The position numbers were made by a program, and so were the translations under genes. Source: Bacteroidota bacterium (GTDB lineage: Bacteria; Bacteroidota; Rhodothermia; Rhodothermales; UBA10348). Taken from it: a stretch of 50,440 nucleotides of DNA. The notes beneath the pieces are model-generated. The model did not search any database. It worked only from the letters and a program-made list of their open reading frames with translations, and had not been told where the DNA came from. The number at the start of each line of letters is the position of its first letter. Position 1 is the first letter of the stretch. The stretch lies in contig JAJCYQ010000044.1 of NCBI GenBank assembly GCA_029262835.1, positions 1 to 50,440 of the forward strand, read 5' to 3'. Below are positions 9,731 through 17,638 of the stretch, one piece after another.

Positions 9731-10771
9731 TTACAGCGCGATTCCTTCCCCAACAGTGCCTTCGGCAAGCGCACGCGTGGACTGTCGTTGGATGAGCGTA
9801 GGAGAAAACACCGTATGTACGGTCCCGTTGGCGGTCCCGGACATGCGGTTCATGAGCAGTTCGAAGGCCCGCCCCCCAATGTCATTCATTGGCTGGCGAA
9901 GCGTGGTCAGCCCGACGTAGCGGGCAATGGGCAGGTCGTCGTATCCGACCAGGTGGATGTCGGACCCTACCATCCTGCCGCTTTCCTTGAGGGCTTCAAG
10001 TGCGCCGACCGCCTGGGCGTCCGACGTGGCGAAAACGGCATCGGGCGGATTTGGCGCCGATAAAAGCGCTTTCATTCCGGCGTATCCCCCCTGTTCGTTG
10101 TATCCATCATTGAGCGGATGGCTGTTTTCAATGACAAGGGAGGGGTCGAGCGGAATGCCGTGCAGGCGCAGGCGCGCTTCGAATCCTGCGAGTCGATCAC
10201 TGGCCGGCACCGATTCCCGGTTCGCCATGAGTACGCCCGGCCGGCGGACGCCCCCCTGGGCAAAGTGCTCAGCTGCCAACGTACCCCCCTTCCGGTTGTC
10301 CGATGATATGGAGTCGATGGCGGGATGATAACCATCCACGAGCACGACTGGTTGCGAGGCCTTTCCGACGAGCGCTTCCAGTTCACCGGCAATGGGTGCA
10401 GAGAACACAAGTACTCCAGCCGAACGCCCCCGGTGGAGCGCACGATCGAGTTGAATGGCCATTTCGTCGAGGGAGCGGGCCGAGAAGACCAGCAGATCGA
10501 ACTCGGTTTCGGCCATTCGGTCCTGGAGCCCACGCAGGACCTCAGCAAAGAAATAGTTCGAGATCATGGGAATGACGGCCGACACGACGTCGGTCCGACG
10601 CCGCGCGAGCGAGCGCGCTGACGCATGCGGCTGGTACCCCAGTTCATCGGCGACAGAAAGCACCATGTCGCGCGTGGCCGGCGACACGCGGTCGCTGCCA
10701 TTGAACACCCTCGATACCGTCGCAATGGAGACACCGGCTTTCGAGGCGATATCGTAGATCGTAAGACCCAA
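9731..10771 (-). CDS. LacI-family transcriptional regulator
   Basis: The 346-aa protein has a LacI helix-turn-helix at residues 3-25 (TIYDIASKAGVSIATVSRVFNG without a break), a hinge helix near 48-60 (YQPHASARSLARRRT) and a periplasmic-binding-protein-like effector domain at about 62-335. It binds DNA as a dimer and is expected to respond to a sugar. The gene is first in the operon with the TonB receptor. A perfect palindrome TGTAAGCGCTTACA lies 12 bp before its ATG, and the same site type lies upstream of the alpha-glucan phosphorylase gene at 15583. This suggests autoregulation and control of alpha-glucan use. Its effector is inferred, not shown. Confidence 0.92.
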   Translation of the reverse strand: MGLTIYDIASKAGVSIATVSRVFNGSDRVSPATRDMVLSVADELGYQPHASARSLARRRTDVVSAVIPMISNYFFAEVLRGLQDRMAETEFDLLVFSARSLDEMAIQLDRALHRGRSAGVLVFSAPIAGELEALVGKASQPVVLVDGYHPAIDSISSDNRKGGTLAAEHFAQGGVRRPGVLMANRESVPASDRLAGFEARLRLHGIPLDPSLVIENSHPLNDGYNEQGGYAGMKALLSAPNPPDAVFATSDAQAVGALEALKESGRMVGSDIHLVGYDDLPIARYVGLTTLRQPMNDIGGRAFELLMNRMSGTANGTVHTVFSPTLIQRQSTRALAEGTVGEGIAL

Positions 10772-10782
10772 TGAAGTGGATG

Positions 10783-10796
10783 TGTAAGCGCTTACA
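10783..10796. promoter_or_regulatory. LacI-type operator O1
   Basis: TGTAAGCGCTTACA is a perfect 14-bp palindrome with the central CG typical of LacI-family sites. It lies just downstream of the predicted transcription start and 12 bp before the lacI-like ATG, where bound repressor would block the operon. Confidence 0.8.
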
Positions 10797-10810
10797 TCAG
10801 TGTGACCGTA

Positions 10811-10839
10811 AGGTTAACAAATGCGCATGAAAGGGTCAA
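10811..10839 (-). promoter_or_regulatory. Putative sigma70-type promoter of the LacI/TonB operon
   Basis: On the minus strand TTGACC (10834-10839) and TAACCT (10811-10816) are separated by 17 bp. The expected start near 10804 places operator O1 just downstream and operator O2 9 bp upstream of the -35 box. The -10 box is weak and many Bacteroidota-type promoters differ, so this is tentative. Confidence 0.4.
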
Positions 10840-10847
10840 GCAGAATT

Positions 10848-10861
10848 TGTAAGCGCTACCG
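10848..10861. promoter_or_regulatory. LacI-type operator O2 (imperfect)
   Basis: TGTAAGCGCTACCG keeps the left half and centre of the O1 palindrome but has a degenerate right half. Its centre is 65 bp from that of O1, about six helical turns, so repressor looping across the promoter is possible. It also lies upstream of the divergent glycosyltransferase gene and may affect it. Confidence 0.55.
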
Positions 10862-10922
10862 GAATTCGAATATCCCTTCCCGACGGGGGACCCGACCGAA
10901 AGAAATTCCGTTCATCCGCGCT

Positions 10923-12092
10923 GTGCATACCGATCCTCCATATGGCCTTCCTTGTGCAGAGACCGACATAGCATTCGCCATGACGGGCGACCTGTATCGG
11001 AATGTGCGGGCGCTCAAGCAGGTGCGCTCTCTCGCCGCGCGCGGTCATTCCGTAACGGTGCTCGCTCTGGCCGGGACGGCACCGCCGCTGGCCCTTCCGC
11101 GCGCCGTGCGGGTTCGCACCATGCCCTTTCCCGCAGGTGGCGGCCCCCGATGGTTCCTCGACGTTCACCGGGGCATGCAGGACATGCTGGCCATGCTCGC
11201 GCCGCGCCACGTGCACGCCTCCGACCTGTATGTACTGACAGCCTGCGCCCAGCGGGCACGCCGCAGCCGCCTGCGCCTCACGTACGATGCCCGTGAGCTC
11301 TACCCGTATGTGGCGGCTACCACCGGAAAACCATGGGCCACATGGTTCTGGCGCCTCATCGAAGGCCACTCCATACGGCAGGCCGACACGGTCTTCACAG
11401 TAAGCAATCGCATTGCCGATCACTTGGCGAGCACCTATGGCGTGCAGCGCCCGCGCGTCGTCTACAACGCACCGGACCTTACCCCGGACCTCGCGCCTGG
11501 CGAAACGAATCCCGCAAGCAGCGGCGCACGGCCGGATGTCCGTAGCGCGCTCAGCCTCGACGCTGCCACTCCACTCGTCGTTCACGTGGGCCAGATCCGC
11601 GAGGGACGCGGCGTCGACACCCTGGTCCGCGCACTCCCCCACATGCCCGGCGTCCATATAGCGCTCGTCGGATACGGCCCACAGCTGGAAACTGTCAGCA
11701 TGCTGGCCCGCGCTGATGGAACGTCGGAGCGCCTGCATGTGCTTGAGCCTGTCTCGCCATGGGACGTTCCACATTTTATCCGAACGGCGACCGTCGGCGT
11801 AACACTCCTCGACGACTCGTGTCTCAACCACAGGTATGCGCTCCCCAACAAACTCTTCGACTACTTCGCCGCTGGATTGCCCGTCGTCGCGTCGGATCTT
11901 CCCGAAATCCGGGATGTACTCAACCGGTTCGGTGCAGGCAGGACGACCCTGGCGGGTGCCGACGCGCTCGGCCGGACCATTCTGGAGGCCATCCAGGATT
12001 CAGGACGGCTGGGAGCCGGCTCCCGCGCCGCATCCATCGAAATGACCTGGCAAGCCGTCGAAACGGATTTCTGCTCCGCTTTTCAATCTTGA
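10923..12092 (+). CDS. GT4-like glycosyltransferase
   Basis: The product resembles retaining GT-B glycosyltransferases of family 4. The N-terminal Rossmann half opens with DIAFAMTGDLYRNVRALKQ. The second domain begins near PLVVHVGQIREGRGVDTLVRAL and includes the donor-binding stretch NKLFDYFAAGLPVVASDLPE with its conserved acidic residues. It would transfer a sugar from a nucleotide-sugar to an unknown acceptor at the cytoplasmic face. The start is uncertain: an ATG at 10821 with a TAAGG 7 bp upstream would add 34 basic residues and would place operator O2 inside the gene. The GTG at 10923 better matches where the fold begins. It is divergent from the LacI operon and followed 6 bp later by the thioredoxin-like gene. 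Confidence 0.75.
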   Translation: MHTDPPYGLPCAETDIAFAMTGDLYRNVRALKQVRSLAARGHSVTVLALAGTAPPLALPRAVRVRTMPFPAGGGPRWFLDVHRGMQDMLAMLAPRHVHASDLYVLTACAQRARRSRLRLTYDARELYPYVAATTGKPWATWFWRLIEGHSIRQADTVFTVSNRIADHLASTYGVQRPRVVYNAPDLTPDLAPGETNPASSGARPDVRSALSLDAATPLVVHVGQIREGRGVDTLVRALPHMPGVHIALVGYGPQLETVSMLARADGTSERLHVLEPVSPWDVPHFIRTATVGVTLLDDSCLNHRYALPNKLFDYFAAGLPVVASDLPEIRDVLNRFGAGRTTLAGADALGRTILEAIQDSGRLGAGSRAASIEMTWQAVETDFCSAFQS

Positions 12093-12098
12093 ATTCTG

Positions 12099-12617
12099 AT
12101 GACCCGACTTCTTTTCCTACTCGTCGCCGGCGTACTCGTCGCCTCCCTGCCCGGCGCCCACGCTGTGGCACAGATCCAGACCGACGAGAACAACCAGATT
12201 GTGTGGCCCTCCTTCCCGGAAGCCGTGGCCCGAGCCGAGGAAAACGGGAAAATCCTGCTTATCGACGTCTGGTCAGCCCACTGCCCGTGGTGCAAGAAAC
12301 AACAGACCCAGGTCTACACGCAGCCGGAACTCCAGGAATTGATAGCCCGCTATTTCGAGATCGGGCGGATCAACCTGGATAACACCACCGACACCGTTTC
12401 CTTTCGCGGATACGACCTGACCTACCCCGAGCTGGCCGGTGGACTCGGCGCAACCGGAACGCCCACAACGGTTTTCCTCGAAGCGTCAGGGGCCTACATA
12501 ACGCGTCTTGCTGGCTTTCACCCGGCCCCGGACTTTTCCCACGTCCTGGAATTCATCGGTACGGAAGCATTCCGGGATACGTCCTACGAGGATTTCCTGG
12601 CGGCAAAAGGCCGATAG
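12099..12617 (+). CDS. Exported thioredoxin-like protein
   Basis: The 172-aa protein has a signal peptide (about 1-25, ending AVAQ) and a thioredoxin fold with redox motif C62-P-W-C65 in the context WSAHCPWCKK. The conserved cis-proline region is GTPTTVFLEASG. It resembles thioredoxin_7/DUF255-type periplasmic thioredoxins rather than cytosolic TrxA. It probably reduces or isomerises disulfides of exported proteins. The start lies 6 bp after the glycosyltransferase stop, so the two are probably co-transcribed; no electron-donor protein is encoded next to it. Confidence 0.82.
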   Translation: MTRLLFLLVAGVLVASLPGAHAVAQIQTDENNQIVWPSFPEAVARAEENGKILLIDVWSAHCPWCKKQQTQVYTQPELQELIARYFEIGRINLDNTTDTVSFRGYDLTYPELAGGLGATGTPTTVFLEASGAYITRLAGFHPAPDFSHVLEFIGTEAFRDTSYEDFLAAKGR

Positions 12618-12689
12618 ACGACTGTCGAAGCAGCGCACCGCACCAGCGCGTGACGCGGCGCCAAAAGCGCTCAGGCCAATCAGCGGGCT

Positions 12690-12995
12690 TCAGGGGCGGA
12701 GATCGATCGCGGGGTCCTTGATGCCGCACAGCCGCTGAATCTCAAACTTCCAGGCTCCTGCGCCGCGCATGCGCATGATGAGCCGGTCTTCCGGGCCGAG
12801 CGACACGCGCAGTTCATCGCCCTGCCACGTAACGGCGGTGACTTCCGAAAGTGGAATGACTTCGCGGTGGAACAGGTCCGTTATGACGATCCGGTCATGC
12901 AGCAGCCGGGCGCGCCCAAAGACAAGCAGCATGCCGGGCACCCGCACACGCGCCTTCATGATCACGGCCTTGTTGTCACTACCGTTTCTCGTCAT
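12690..12995 (-). CDS. Small protein resembling a PH-like domain
   Basis: This 101-aa protein has no signal peptide or membrane segment. Its pattern of beta strands (ARLLHDRIVITDLFHREVI then PLSEVTAVTWQGDELRVSL) and a C-terminal amphipathic helix resembles short PH-like proteins, but no family can be named with certainty. The ATG overlaps the last 17 bp of the upstream hydrolase gene, so it is likely translated by coupling as the last gene of the minus-strand group beginning with prmC. Function unknown. Confidence 0.6.
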   Translation of the reverse strand: MTRNGSDNKAVIMKARVRVPGMLLVFGRARLLHDRIVITDLFHREVIPLSEVTAVTWQGDELRVSLGPEDRLIMRMRGAGAWKFEIQRLCGIKDPAIDLRP

Positions 12996-13818
12996 GGGAC
13001 TCCGTCAATCTGTGATACATGTCAGGGCGGCGGTGATGAAGAAACAGTTTTTTTGCGGGAGATTCGGCGACCTGGGACAGATCCAGATCCGCGTACAGAA
13101 TACCGGGTTGTCCCGACGGTGCCGTGGCCACAACCTGGCCCGTCGGCGATGTCACGAACGATGCACCCGAAAAGGTCAACACGTCTTCCTGTCCTACCCG
13201 GTTGCAGAGCGCGCAGAATATGCCGTTCTGGAACGATGCCACCTGCATCTCCGCCTCATACACGCCTTCCGGCCATTCACCATCGGCTCCAGCCTGCGGA
13301 ACAATGACCAGATCGGCGCCCTGGAGAGCCAAGTCGCGCATGTACTCCGGGTAGTGCCGGTCATAACAGATGGCCACGCCGATCCGGCCCACGGCCGTAT
13401 CGAATACGTGCGGGCCCGTGGGTGACGGATCGTAGTAATCCTGCTCCCAGAATCCTTCGTAGTGGGTAATATGCATCATACGTGCCACACCAAGAAGCGT
13501 GCCGTCGGCATCGATGACGGGCGAGCTGTCGTACGCCCGATCGCCTTCGCGTTCGAAAAGGTTGAGTACAATCACAATACCCAGATCCTTGGCCAGACGA
13601 CGGAAATGCTCGGTGGTTGGCCCCGGAACGGGTTCGGACCATGCAAACCGATCCCCGGACAGCCGGTGCTGCGGAAAGAAGGGCAAAAACGCCAGTTCCG
13701 GGAAGGCAACGAGGCGCGCACCCGCCCGGGCTGCCTCCCGCACATGGGCTTCGGCAGCCATCAATGTGTTTTCATACGAATCAGCAAGTGGTTGCTGAAT
13801 CAGGGCAATTCGGATCAA
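12979..13818 (-). CDS. Nitrilase-superfamily carbon-nitrogen hydrolase, atypical triad
   Basis: The 279-aa protein has the alpha-beta-beta-alpha nitrilase fold and length. The catalytic Glu lies in AFPELAFLPFF and the nucleophile Cys in GVAICYDRHYPEYM. It is nearest in appearance to N-carbamoylputrescine amidase or beta-ureidopropionase-like enzymes. At the place of the usual catalytic Lys (YRK-HIP in relatives) it reads ARMMHITHYEGF, with Met instead of Lys; the codons at about 13470-13480 are clear. It may belong to a subfamily with a changed triad or be inactive. No polyamine or pyrimidine degradation gene is adjacent, so the substrate is unknown. It follows the lipoprotein gene by 29 bp and overlaps the next gene by 17 bp. 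Confidence 0.82.
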   Translation of the reverse strand: MIRIALIQQPLADSYENTLMAAEAHVREAARAGARLVAFPELAFLPFFPQHRLSGDRFAWSEPVPGPTTEHFRRLAKDLGIVIVLNLFEREGDRAYDSSPVIDADGTLLGVARMMHITHYEGFWEQDYYDPSPTGPHVFDTAVGRIGVAICYDRHYPEYMRDLALQGADLVIVPQAGADGEWPEGVYEAEMQVASFQNGIFCALCNRVGQEDVLTFSGASFVTSPTGQVVATAPSGQPGILYADLDLSQVAESPAKKLFLHHRRPDMYHRLTESHDEKR

Positions 13819-13847
13819 GGACGGAGGCTCTTCTTGTCGGGGTGGAC

Positions 13848-14543
13848 TCAGGATGACGGCACGGGCGTTGCGCTCGAGGAGGGGCTGAAAGCGCCGACGG
13901 CAAGCGTCAGGGCAAACAGAACGGCAACAACTATCCCGGCTGCTTTGGCCGCTCTACGCGCACCGCTCTCCTCGGATCCCTCTGCAGGGGAAACGGGGCG
14001 TGCCACGACCTCGGCATACGTGGAATCGGACAGCTGCTGTACGTATTCCACACCGATTTCATCTGTCACCTCCCTGCCCAGCCGCTCCAACCAGTAGAGC
14101 CCAATCATCCGGTCCGACGGACTGTCGCGACCCGAGATGCGCTGCAGACTCCCTTTCATCTGCACGAATGACAAATCGCCACGCTGCTCGGCGTTCACGG
14201 TAACCCGCATGAGCAGCTCAGACAGCCGGACGGACGGCGCCTCGATGGAGTCCGGGTAGGCACTTCGAAGCACATTCAGCGGCACATAGTCGGTCTGCAC
14301 GAGACCCAGGCGCTCGTTGGCGAGCGTTATCGTGAAATCTCCCCCCACCAGCACAGAGGTGGCCACGTCCAGCACATGCACACGGGAGCTGTCCGTTGTG
14401 AAAGCCACCGTCTCGACCCGGGTCGATGCGCCGCTCACGGCCGGGTTCGTGACTGGTCGCGGCGCGCACCCCACGACGAGCAGGCTCCAGGCCAGCGTGA
14501 GCGCCAGAACGGGACGTATGTGTTGCATGGTTTTCATGCTCAA
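13848..14543 (-). CDS. Lipoprotein of unknown function with C-terminal hydrophobic helix
   Basis: The 231-aa protein starts with a lipoprotein signal; the lipobox LVVGC places the lipid-modified Cys near residue 26. A middle domain of about 150 residues (VETVAFTTDSSRVHVLDVA to VEYVQQL) is not recognised. A second hydrophobic segment lies near the C-terminus (AAGIVVAVLFALTLAVGAF), followed by a short Ser/Pro-rich tail. The C-terminal helix is unusual for a simple lipoprotein. It sits 24 bp after prmC on the same strand. Function unknown; I found no homologue by eye. Confidence 0.6.
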   Translation of the reverse strand: MSMKTMQHIRPVLALTLAWSLLVVGCAPRPVTNPAVSGASTRVETVAFTTDSSRVHVLDVATSVLVGGDFTITLANERLGLVQTDYVPLNVLRSAYPDSIEAPSVRLSELLMRVTVNAEQRGDLSFVQMKGSLQRISGRDSPSDRMIGLYWLERLGREVTDEIGVEYVQQLSDSTYAEVVARPVSPAEGSEESGARRAAKAAGIVVAVLFALTLAVGAFSPSSSATPVPSS

Positions 14544-14567
14544 GCTATCGACCGGTTTGCCATTGAC

Positions 14568-15467
14568 TCAAGGGGCGGGCGGCGCCTCCCACGTAGCCTC
14601 CACAATCCGGTCGCGACCAAATGGATCCGGAAGGCACCGGATATCCACAAAACCCATGTCTTCGAATACCGACACGACGCCTGCACCCCGGTCAGCATGG
14701 ATTTCCACGATCAGCATTCCGCCAGCATGTAGGTGCTGCGTGCCGAGCACGGCGAGTGCCCGGTAGAAGATGAGCGCACTTCCGGAGGCAAAAAGTGCCA
14801 CACCCGGCTCATGATGAACGACGCTCGTGTGGAGCGTCGTGCGCTCGGCGTCGGAGATGTAGGGAGGATTCGAGACAATCATATGCCACGTCGGATTCCG
14901 CTCCGGCTGCGTGGCCGGGGCGGCGTCGCAGGACAGGAATTCCAGCACGTCGCGTTCGAGGAAGGTGACTCCTGCGCCATGCCGCTCCGCATTCCGATGC
15001 GCATACTTCAGCGCCTGCGTACTTACATCCCACGCTTCTACGCGCAGACACGGGCGCTCGGCGGCCAGTGTCACAGCGAGGCAGCCGCTTCCGGTACCGA
15101 CATCGAGAACGGCCGCGTCCACCGGCGCCGACGCCAGGCCGCCGAGCGCCCGCTCTGCCAGAAACTCCGTCTCGGGCCTCGGAATAAGGACACCCGGCCC
15201 GACAAAGAACATGCGCCTCAGGAAAGGCGCTTCGCCCAGTACGTATTGCAGGGGTTCCCCGGCCGCCCTGCGCCGGACCAGGTCTTCGAAGGCCGCAACT
15301 TCAGGTGCCGGTGGGGTCTCGTCCAGAACGGCCAGGAGCTCCGCTCCGTCGCGGCGCGAGGCCGCCTCAAGCAGCCATCGGCCCTCCCGTTTCGCCGTGT
15401 GACCAGCGATCGGACGGAGCGCGTGCTGCGCATCGAACAGCATTTTCCTGCGTGTGGGTGGGTTCAT
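14568..15467 (-). CDS. prmC: Peptide chain release factor N5-glutamine methyltransferase PrmC
   Basis: The 299-aa protein has the N-terminal helical release-factor-binding domain (PLQYVLGEAPFLRR, LIPRPETEFL near residues 72-103). The SAM-binding motif LDVGTGSGCL lies at 121-130 and the catalytic NPPY at 200-203. It methylates the Gln of the GGQ motif in release factors RF1 and RF2, using S-adenosylmethionine. It is the first gene of a four-gene minus-strand group and is divergent from the phosphorylase gene. prfA is not in the window. Confidence 0.93.
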   Translation of the reverse strand: MNPPTRRKMLFDAQHALRPIAGHTAKREGRWLLEAASRRDGAELLAVLDETPPAPEVAAFEDLVRRRAAGEPLQYVLGEAPFLRRMFFVGPGVLIPRPETEFLAERALGGLASAPVDAAVLDVGTGSGCLAVTLAAERPCLRVEAWDVSTQALKYAHRNAERHGAGVTFLERDVLEFLSCDAAPATQPERNPTWHMIVSNPPYISDAERTTLHTSVVHHEPGVALFASGSALIFYRALAVLGTQHLHAGGMLIVEIHADRGAGVVSVFEDMGFVDIRCLPDPFGRDRIVEATWEAPPAP

Positions 15468-15526
15468 GGATAGGCCGTATATTGGCAGTCTTCAACAACC
15501 CAGAATCCATGCCGATCCTCGATGTG

Positions 15527-15548
15527 CCCGTTACAGACGGGTTTTTTT
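15527..15548 (+). terminator. Intrinsic terminator or attenuator upstream of glgP
   Basis: CCCGT (15527-15531), a 5-nt loop and ACGGG (15537-15541) are followed by seven T residues. No plus-strand gene lies upstream, so it would act on a glgP leader transcript, as an attenuator, or on antisense transcription from prmC. Confidence 0.55.
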
Positions 15549-15559
15549 CGGGGCATCCA

Positions 15560-15573
15560 TGTAAGCGTTTACA
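15560..15573. promoter_or_regulatory. LacI-type operator upstream of alpha-glucan phosphorylase
   Basis: TGTAAGCGTTTACA differs from operator O1 at one central base and keeps the TGTAA/TTACA arms. It ends 9 bp before the ATG at 15583, over the expected ribosome-binding region. Bound repressor could act as a block to initiation or elongation. Confidence 0.75.
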
Positions 15574-15582
15574 CCATACGGA

Positions 15583-17613
15583 ATGACAACGATCGATCAA
15601 CTGCACGAACTGGGCCGCAATATGTGGTGGGCCTGGCATCCGGAAGCGATAGACCTGTTCCAAAGACTGAACCGGGACGCCTTTCGGGCGACGGGCAATA
15701 ATCCGCTCATGGCCCTGCGCGACGCCGACAAACTCGTCCTCGAAGATCCCCAGTACCAGTTCCAGGTAGACAGCGTATACCGCACGTTCCGCGCCTACAT
15801 GGACACGCCGGGTCCCCGCGCCAGCGCACCCCGCACGAGTTATTTCTGCATGGAGTTCGGACTGCACGAAAGCCTTCCGCTCTACAGTGGTGGTCTCGGC
15901 ATCCTGGCCGGCGACCACACGAAGGCGGCATCGGACGTCGGGCTCCCCTTTACCGGCGTCGGACTCTTTCTTCGCGACGGCTACTTCCGGCAGTATTTCG
16001 ATGACAAAGGGCAGCAGTACGACGAATATCCGTCCATCGATGCCACGTTTCACCCCATGAAACCCGTTCGCGACGAGGATGGGCACGACATCACGGTCAC
16101 CGTCCACTTTGCCGACCGGCCGGTGCATGTTCGCGCCTGGCGCGTCGAGGTGGGCCGCTCCACGCTGTATCTGCTCGATACGGACTTCGGCGCCAACCCC
16201 TACGACCTGCGATTCACCACGCGTCGCCTCTATCAGGGCGACCGGACCACGCGGATCCGCCAGGAAATCATCCTGGGGATCGGTGGGCTGCGCATGCTGC
16301 GGCGACTCGGCATCGAGGCCGACGTCTACCACATGAACGAAGGCCACTGCGCCTTCCTGACGCTCGAAATGCTGCGCGAGCAGAAACAGGCGGGAAACGA
16401 ACACGGCGCCGCCGAGGCCGTGCGCAAGGAGTGCGTCTTCACCACGCACACGCCCGTCATGGCCGGACACGACCGCTTCGACGCCGGCCTGCTGCTCCAT
16501 GAGCTCTCCACGTTCCGTCACGAGTGGGGCGTCAGCGAACACGACCTGCTCGCCCTGGGGCGCGTGAACGCCGACGACCATTCCGAGCAGTTCACCATGA
16601 CCGTGCTCGGTCTCCGACTGGCCCGTACGTCGAACGGCGTCTCCAAGCTCAACGGCGAAGTGGCCCGGCGCCAGTGGCAGCACATGTACCACACGGACGA
16701 CCCGGCTGACGTGCCCATTACCCACATTACGAACGGCGTACACCTGCCCACGTGGGCGGCTCCGGCCTCGCGTACCTTCCTGAATGTGCACCTGGGTGAC
16801 TGGCAGGCTGACCGCGACCGCAAGGAGACCTGGAACAGGATCGATTCCGTGCCAGATGAAGACCTCTGGACCTATCGCCGGAAACTGCGCCGCAACCTGA
16901 TTGACTTCGTCAACGACTACACGCACACGCAGACGCTGCCGCAGTCGCCCCAACTGGATCCACATGCCCTCACCATCGGGTTTGCACGGCGGTTTGCCAC
17001 GTACAAACGAGCACCGCTGCTCTTTCACGATTTTGAGCGCATCATGCGGCTTTTCGAGGACACCGACCGGCCCATCCAGGTCATCTATGCCGGCAAGGCC
17101 CACCCGCAGGATGCAGGCGGCCAGCGCTTCATCCAGGAAATATTCGAATACACCAACCGGCCCGAATTCCACGGACGGCTTGCCTTCCTCGAGAACTACA
17201 ACATGGAAATTGGTCGCAAGCTGGTATCAGGCTGCGATGTGTGGCTCAACAATCCGCGCCGTCCCTACGAAGCCAGCGGAACGAGTGGCCAGAAAGTTGC
17301 CATTCACGGGGGGCTGAACCTGTCCATTCTGGATGGATGGTGGCCCGAAGGCCACGACGGCACAAATGGCTGGGCCATTGGCAAGGATGCCTCACACGAG
17401 TACAAAGATCCCGCCGTCCAGGACCCGGAAGATGCCCTGCTCCTCTATGAGGCCCTCGAAAAGCATGTCATTCCGACGTTCTACGACCGGAATGCCGACG
17501 GCCTGCCAGATAAGTGGATAGCCATGATGCGCTCCGCCATGAAGAGGCTCACATACCAGTTTTCGGCCCACCGCATGATTTCCGACTACATCGACCGCAT
17601 TTATTCCGTCTGA
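15583..17613 (+). CDS. glgP: Alpha-glucan (glycogen/maltodextrin) phosphorylase
   Basis: The 676-aa protein belongs to the GT35 phosphorylases, in the shorter bacterial/archaeal subgroup. It has the N-terminal NMWWAWHPEA, the central EFGLHESLPLYSGGLGILAGDH and NEGHCAFL, and the pyridoxal-phosphate region EASGTSGQKVAIHGG with Lys571 as the predicted PLP-binding residue. It releases glucose-1-phosphate from alpha-1,4-glucans using phosphate. It is somewhat shorter than the 700-850 residues common in the family, but both halves and the motifs are complete. A LacI-type operator lies 9 bp upstream and an intrinsic terminator before that, so control by the nearby LacI regulator is likely. It is monocistronic and convergent with the hydroxylase gene. 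Confidence 0.93.
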   Translation: MTTIDQLHELGRNMWWAWHPEAIDLFQRLNRDAFRATGNNPLMALRDADKLVLEDPQYQFQVDSVYRTFRAYMDTPGPRASAPRTSYFCMEFGLHESLPLYSGGLGILAGDHTKAASDVGLPFTGVGLFLRDGYFRQYFDDKGQQYDEYPSIDATFHPMKPVRDEDGHDITVTVHFADRPVHVRAWRVEVGRSTLYLLDTDFGANPYDLRFTTRRLYQGDRTTRIRQEIILGIGGLRMLRRLGIEADVYHMNEGHCAFLTLEMLREQKQAGNEHGAAEAVRKECVFTTHTPVMAGHDRFDAGLLLHELSTFRHEWGVSEHDLLALGRVNADDHSEQFTMTVLGLRLARTSNGVSKLNGEVARRQWQHMYHTDDPADVPITHITNGVHLPTWAAPASRTFLNVHLGDWQADRDRKETWNRIDSVPDEDLWTYRRKLRRNLIDFVNDYTHTQTLPQSPQLDPHALTIGFARRFATYKRAPLLFHDFERIMRLFEDTDRPIQVIYAGKAHPQDAGGQRFIQEIFEYTNRPEFHGRLAFLENYNMEIGRKLVSGCDVWLNNPRRPYEASGTSGQKVAIHGGLNLSILDGWWPEGHDGTNGWAIGKDASHEYKDPAVQDPEDALLLYEALEKHVIPTFYDRNADGLPDKWIAMMRSAMKRLTYQFSAHRMISDYIDRIYSV

Positions 17614-17638
17614 TGGATGCGAACAGGTCTACCCCGGC

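Noticed and set aside
10064-10075. AAAAGCGCTTTC as a further LacI operator
   Set aside because: It lies inside the regulator gene and lacks the TGTAA/TTACA arms shared by the three accepted sites.
15367-17172. 601-aa open frame on the minus strand opposite the phosphorylase gene
   Set aside because: The plus-strand frame carries full GT35 motifs; the antisense frame shows none and overlaps prmC as well.
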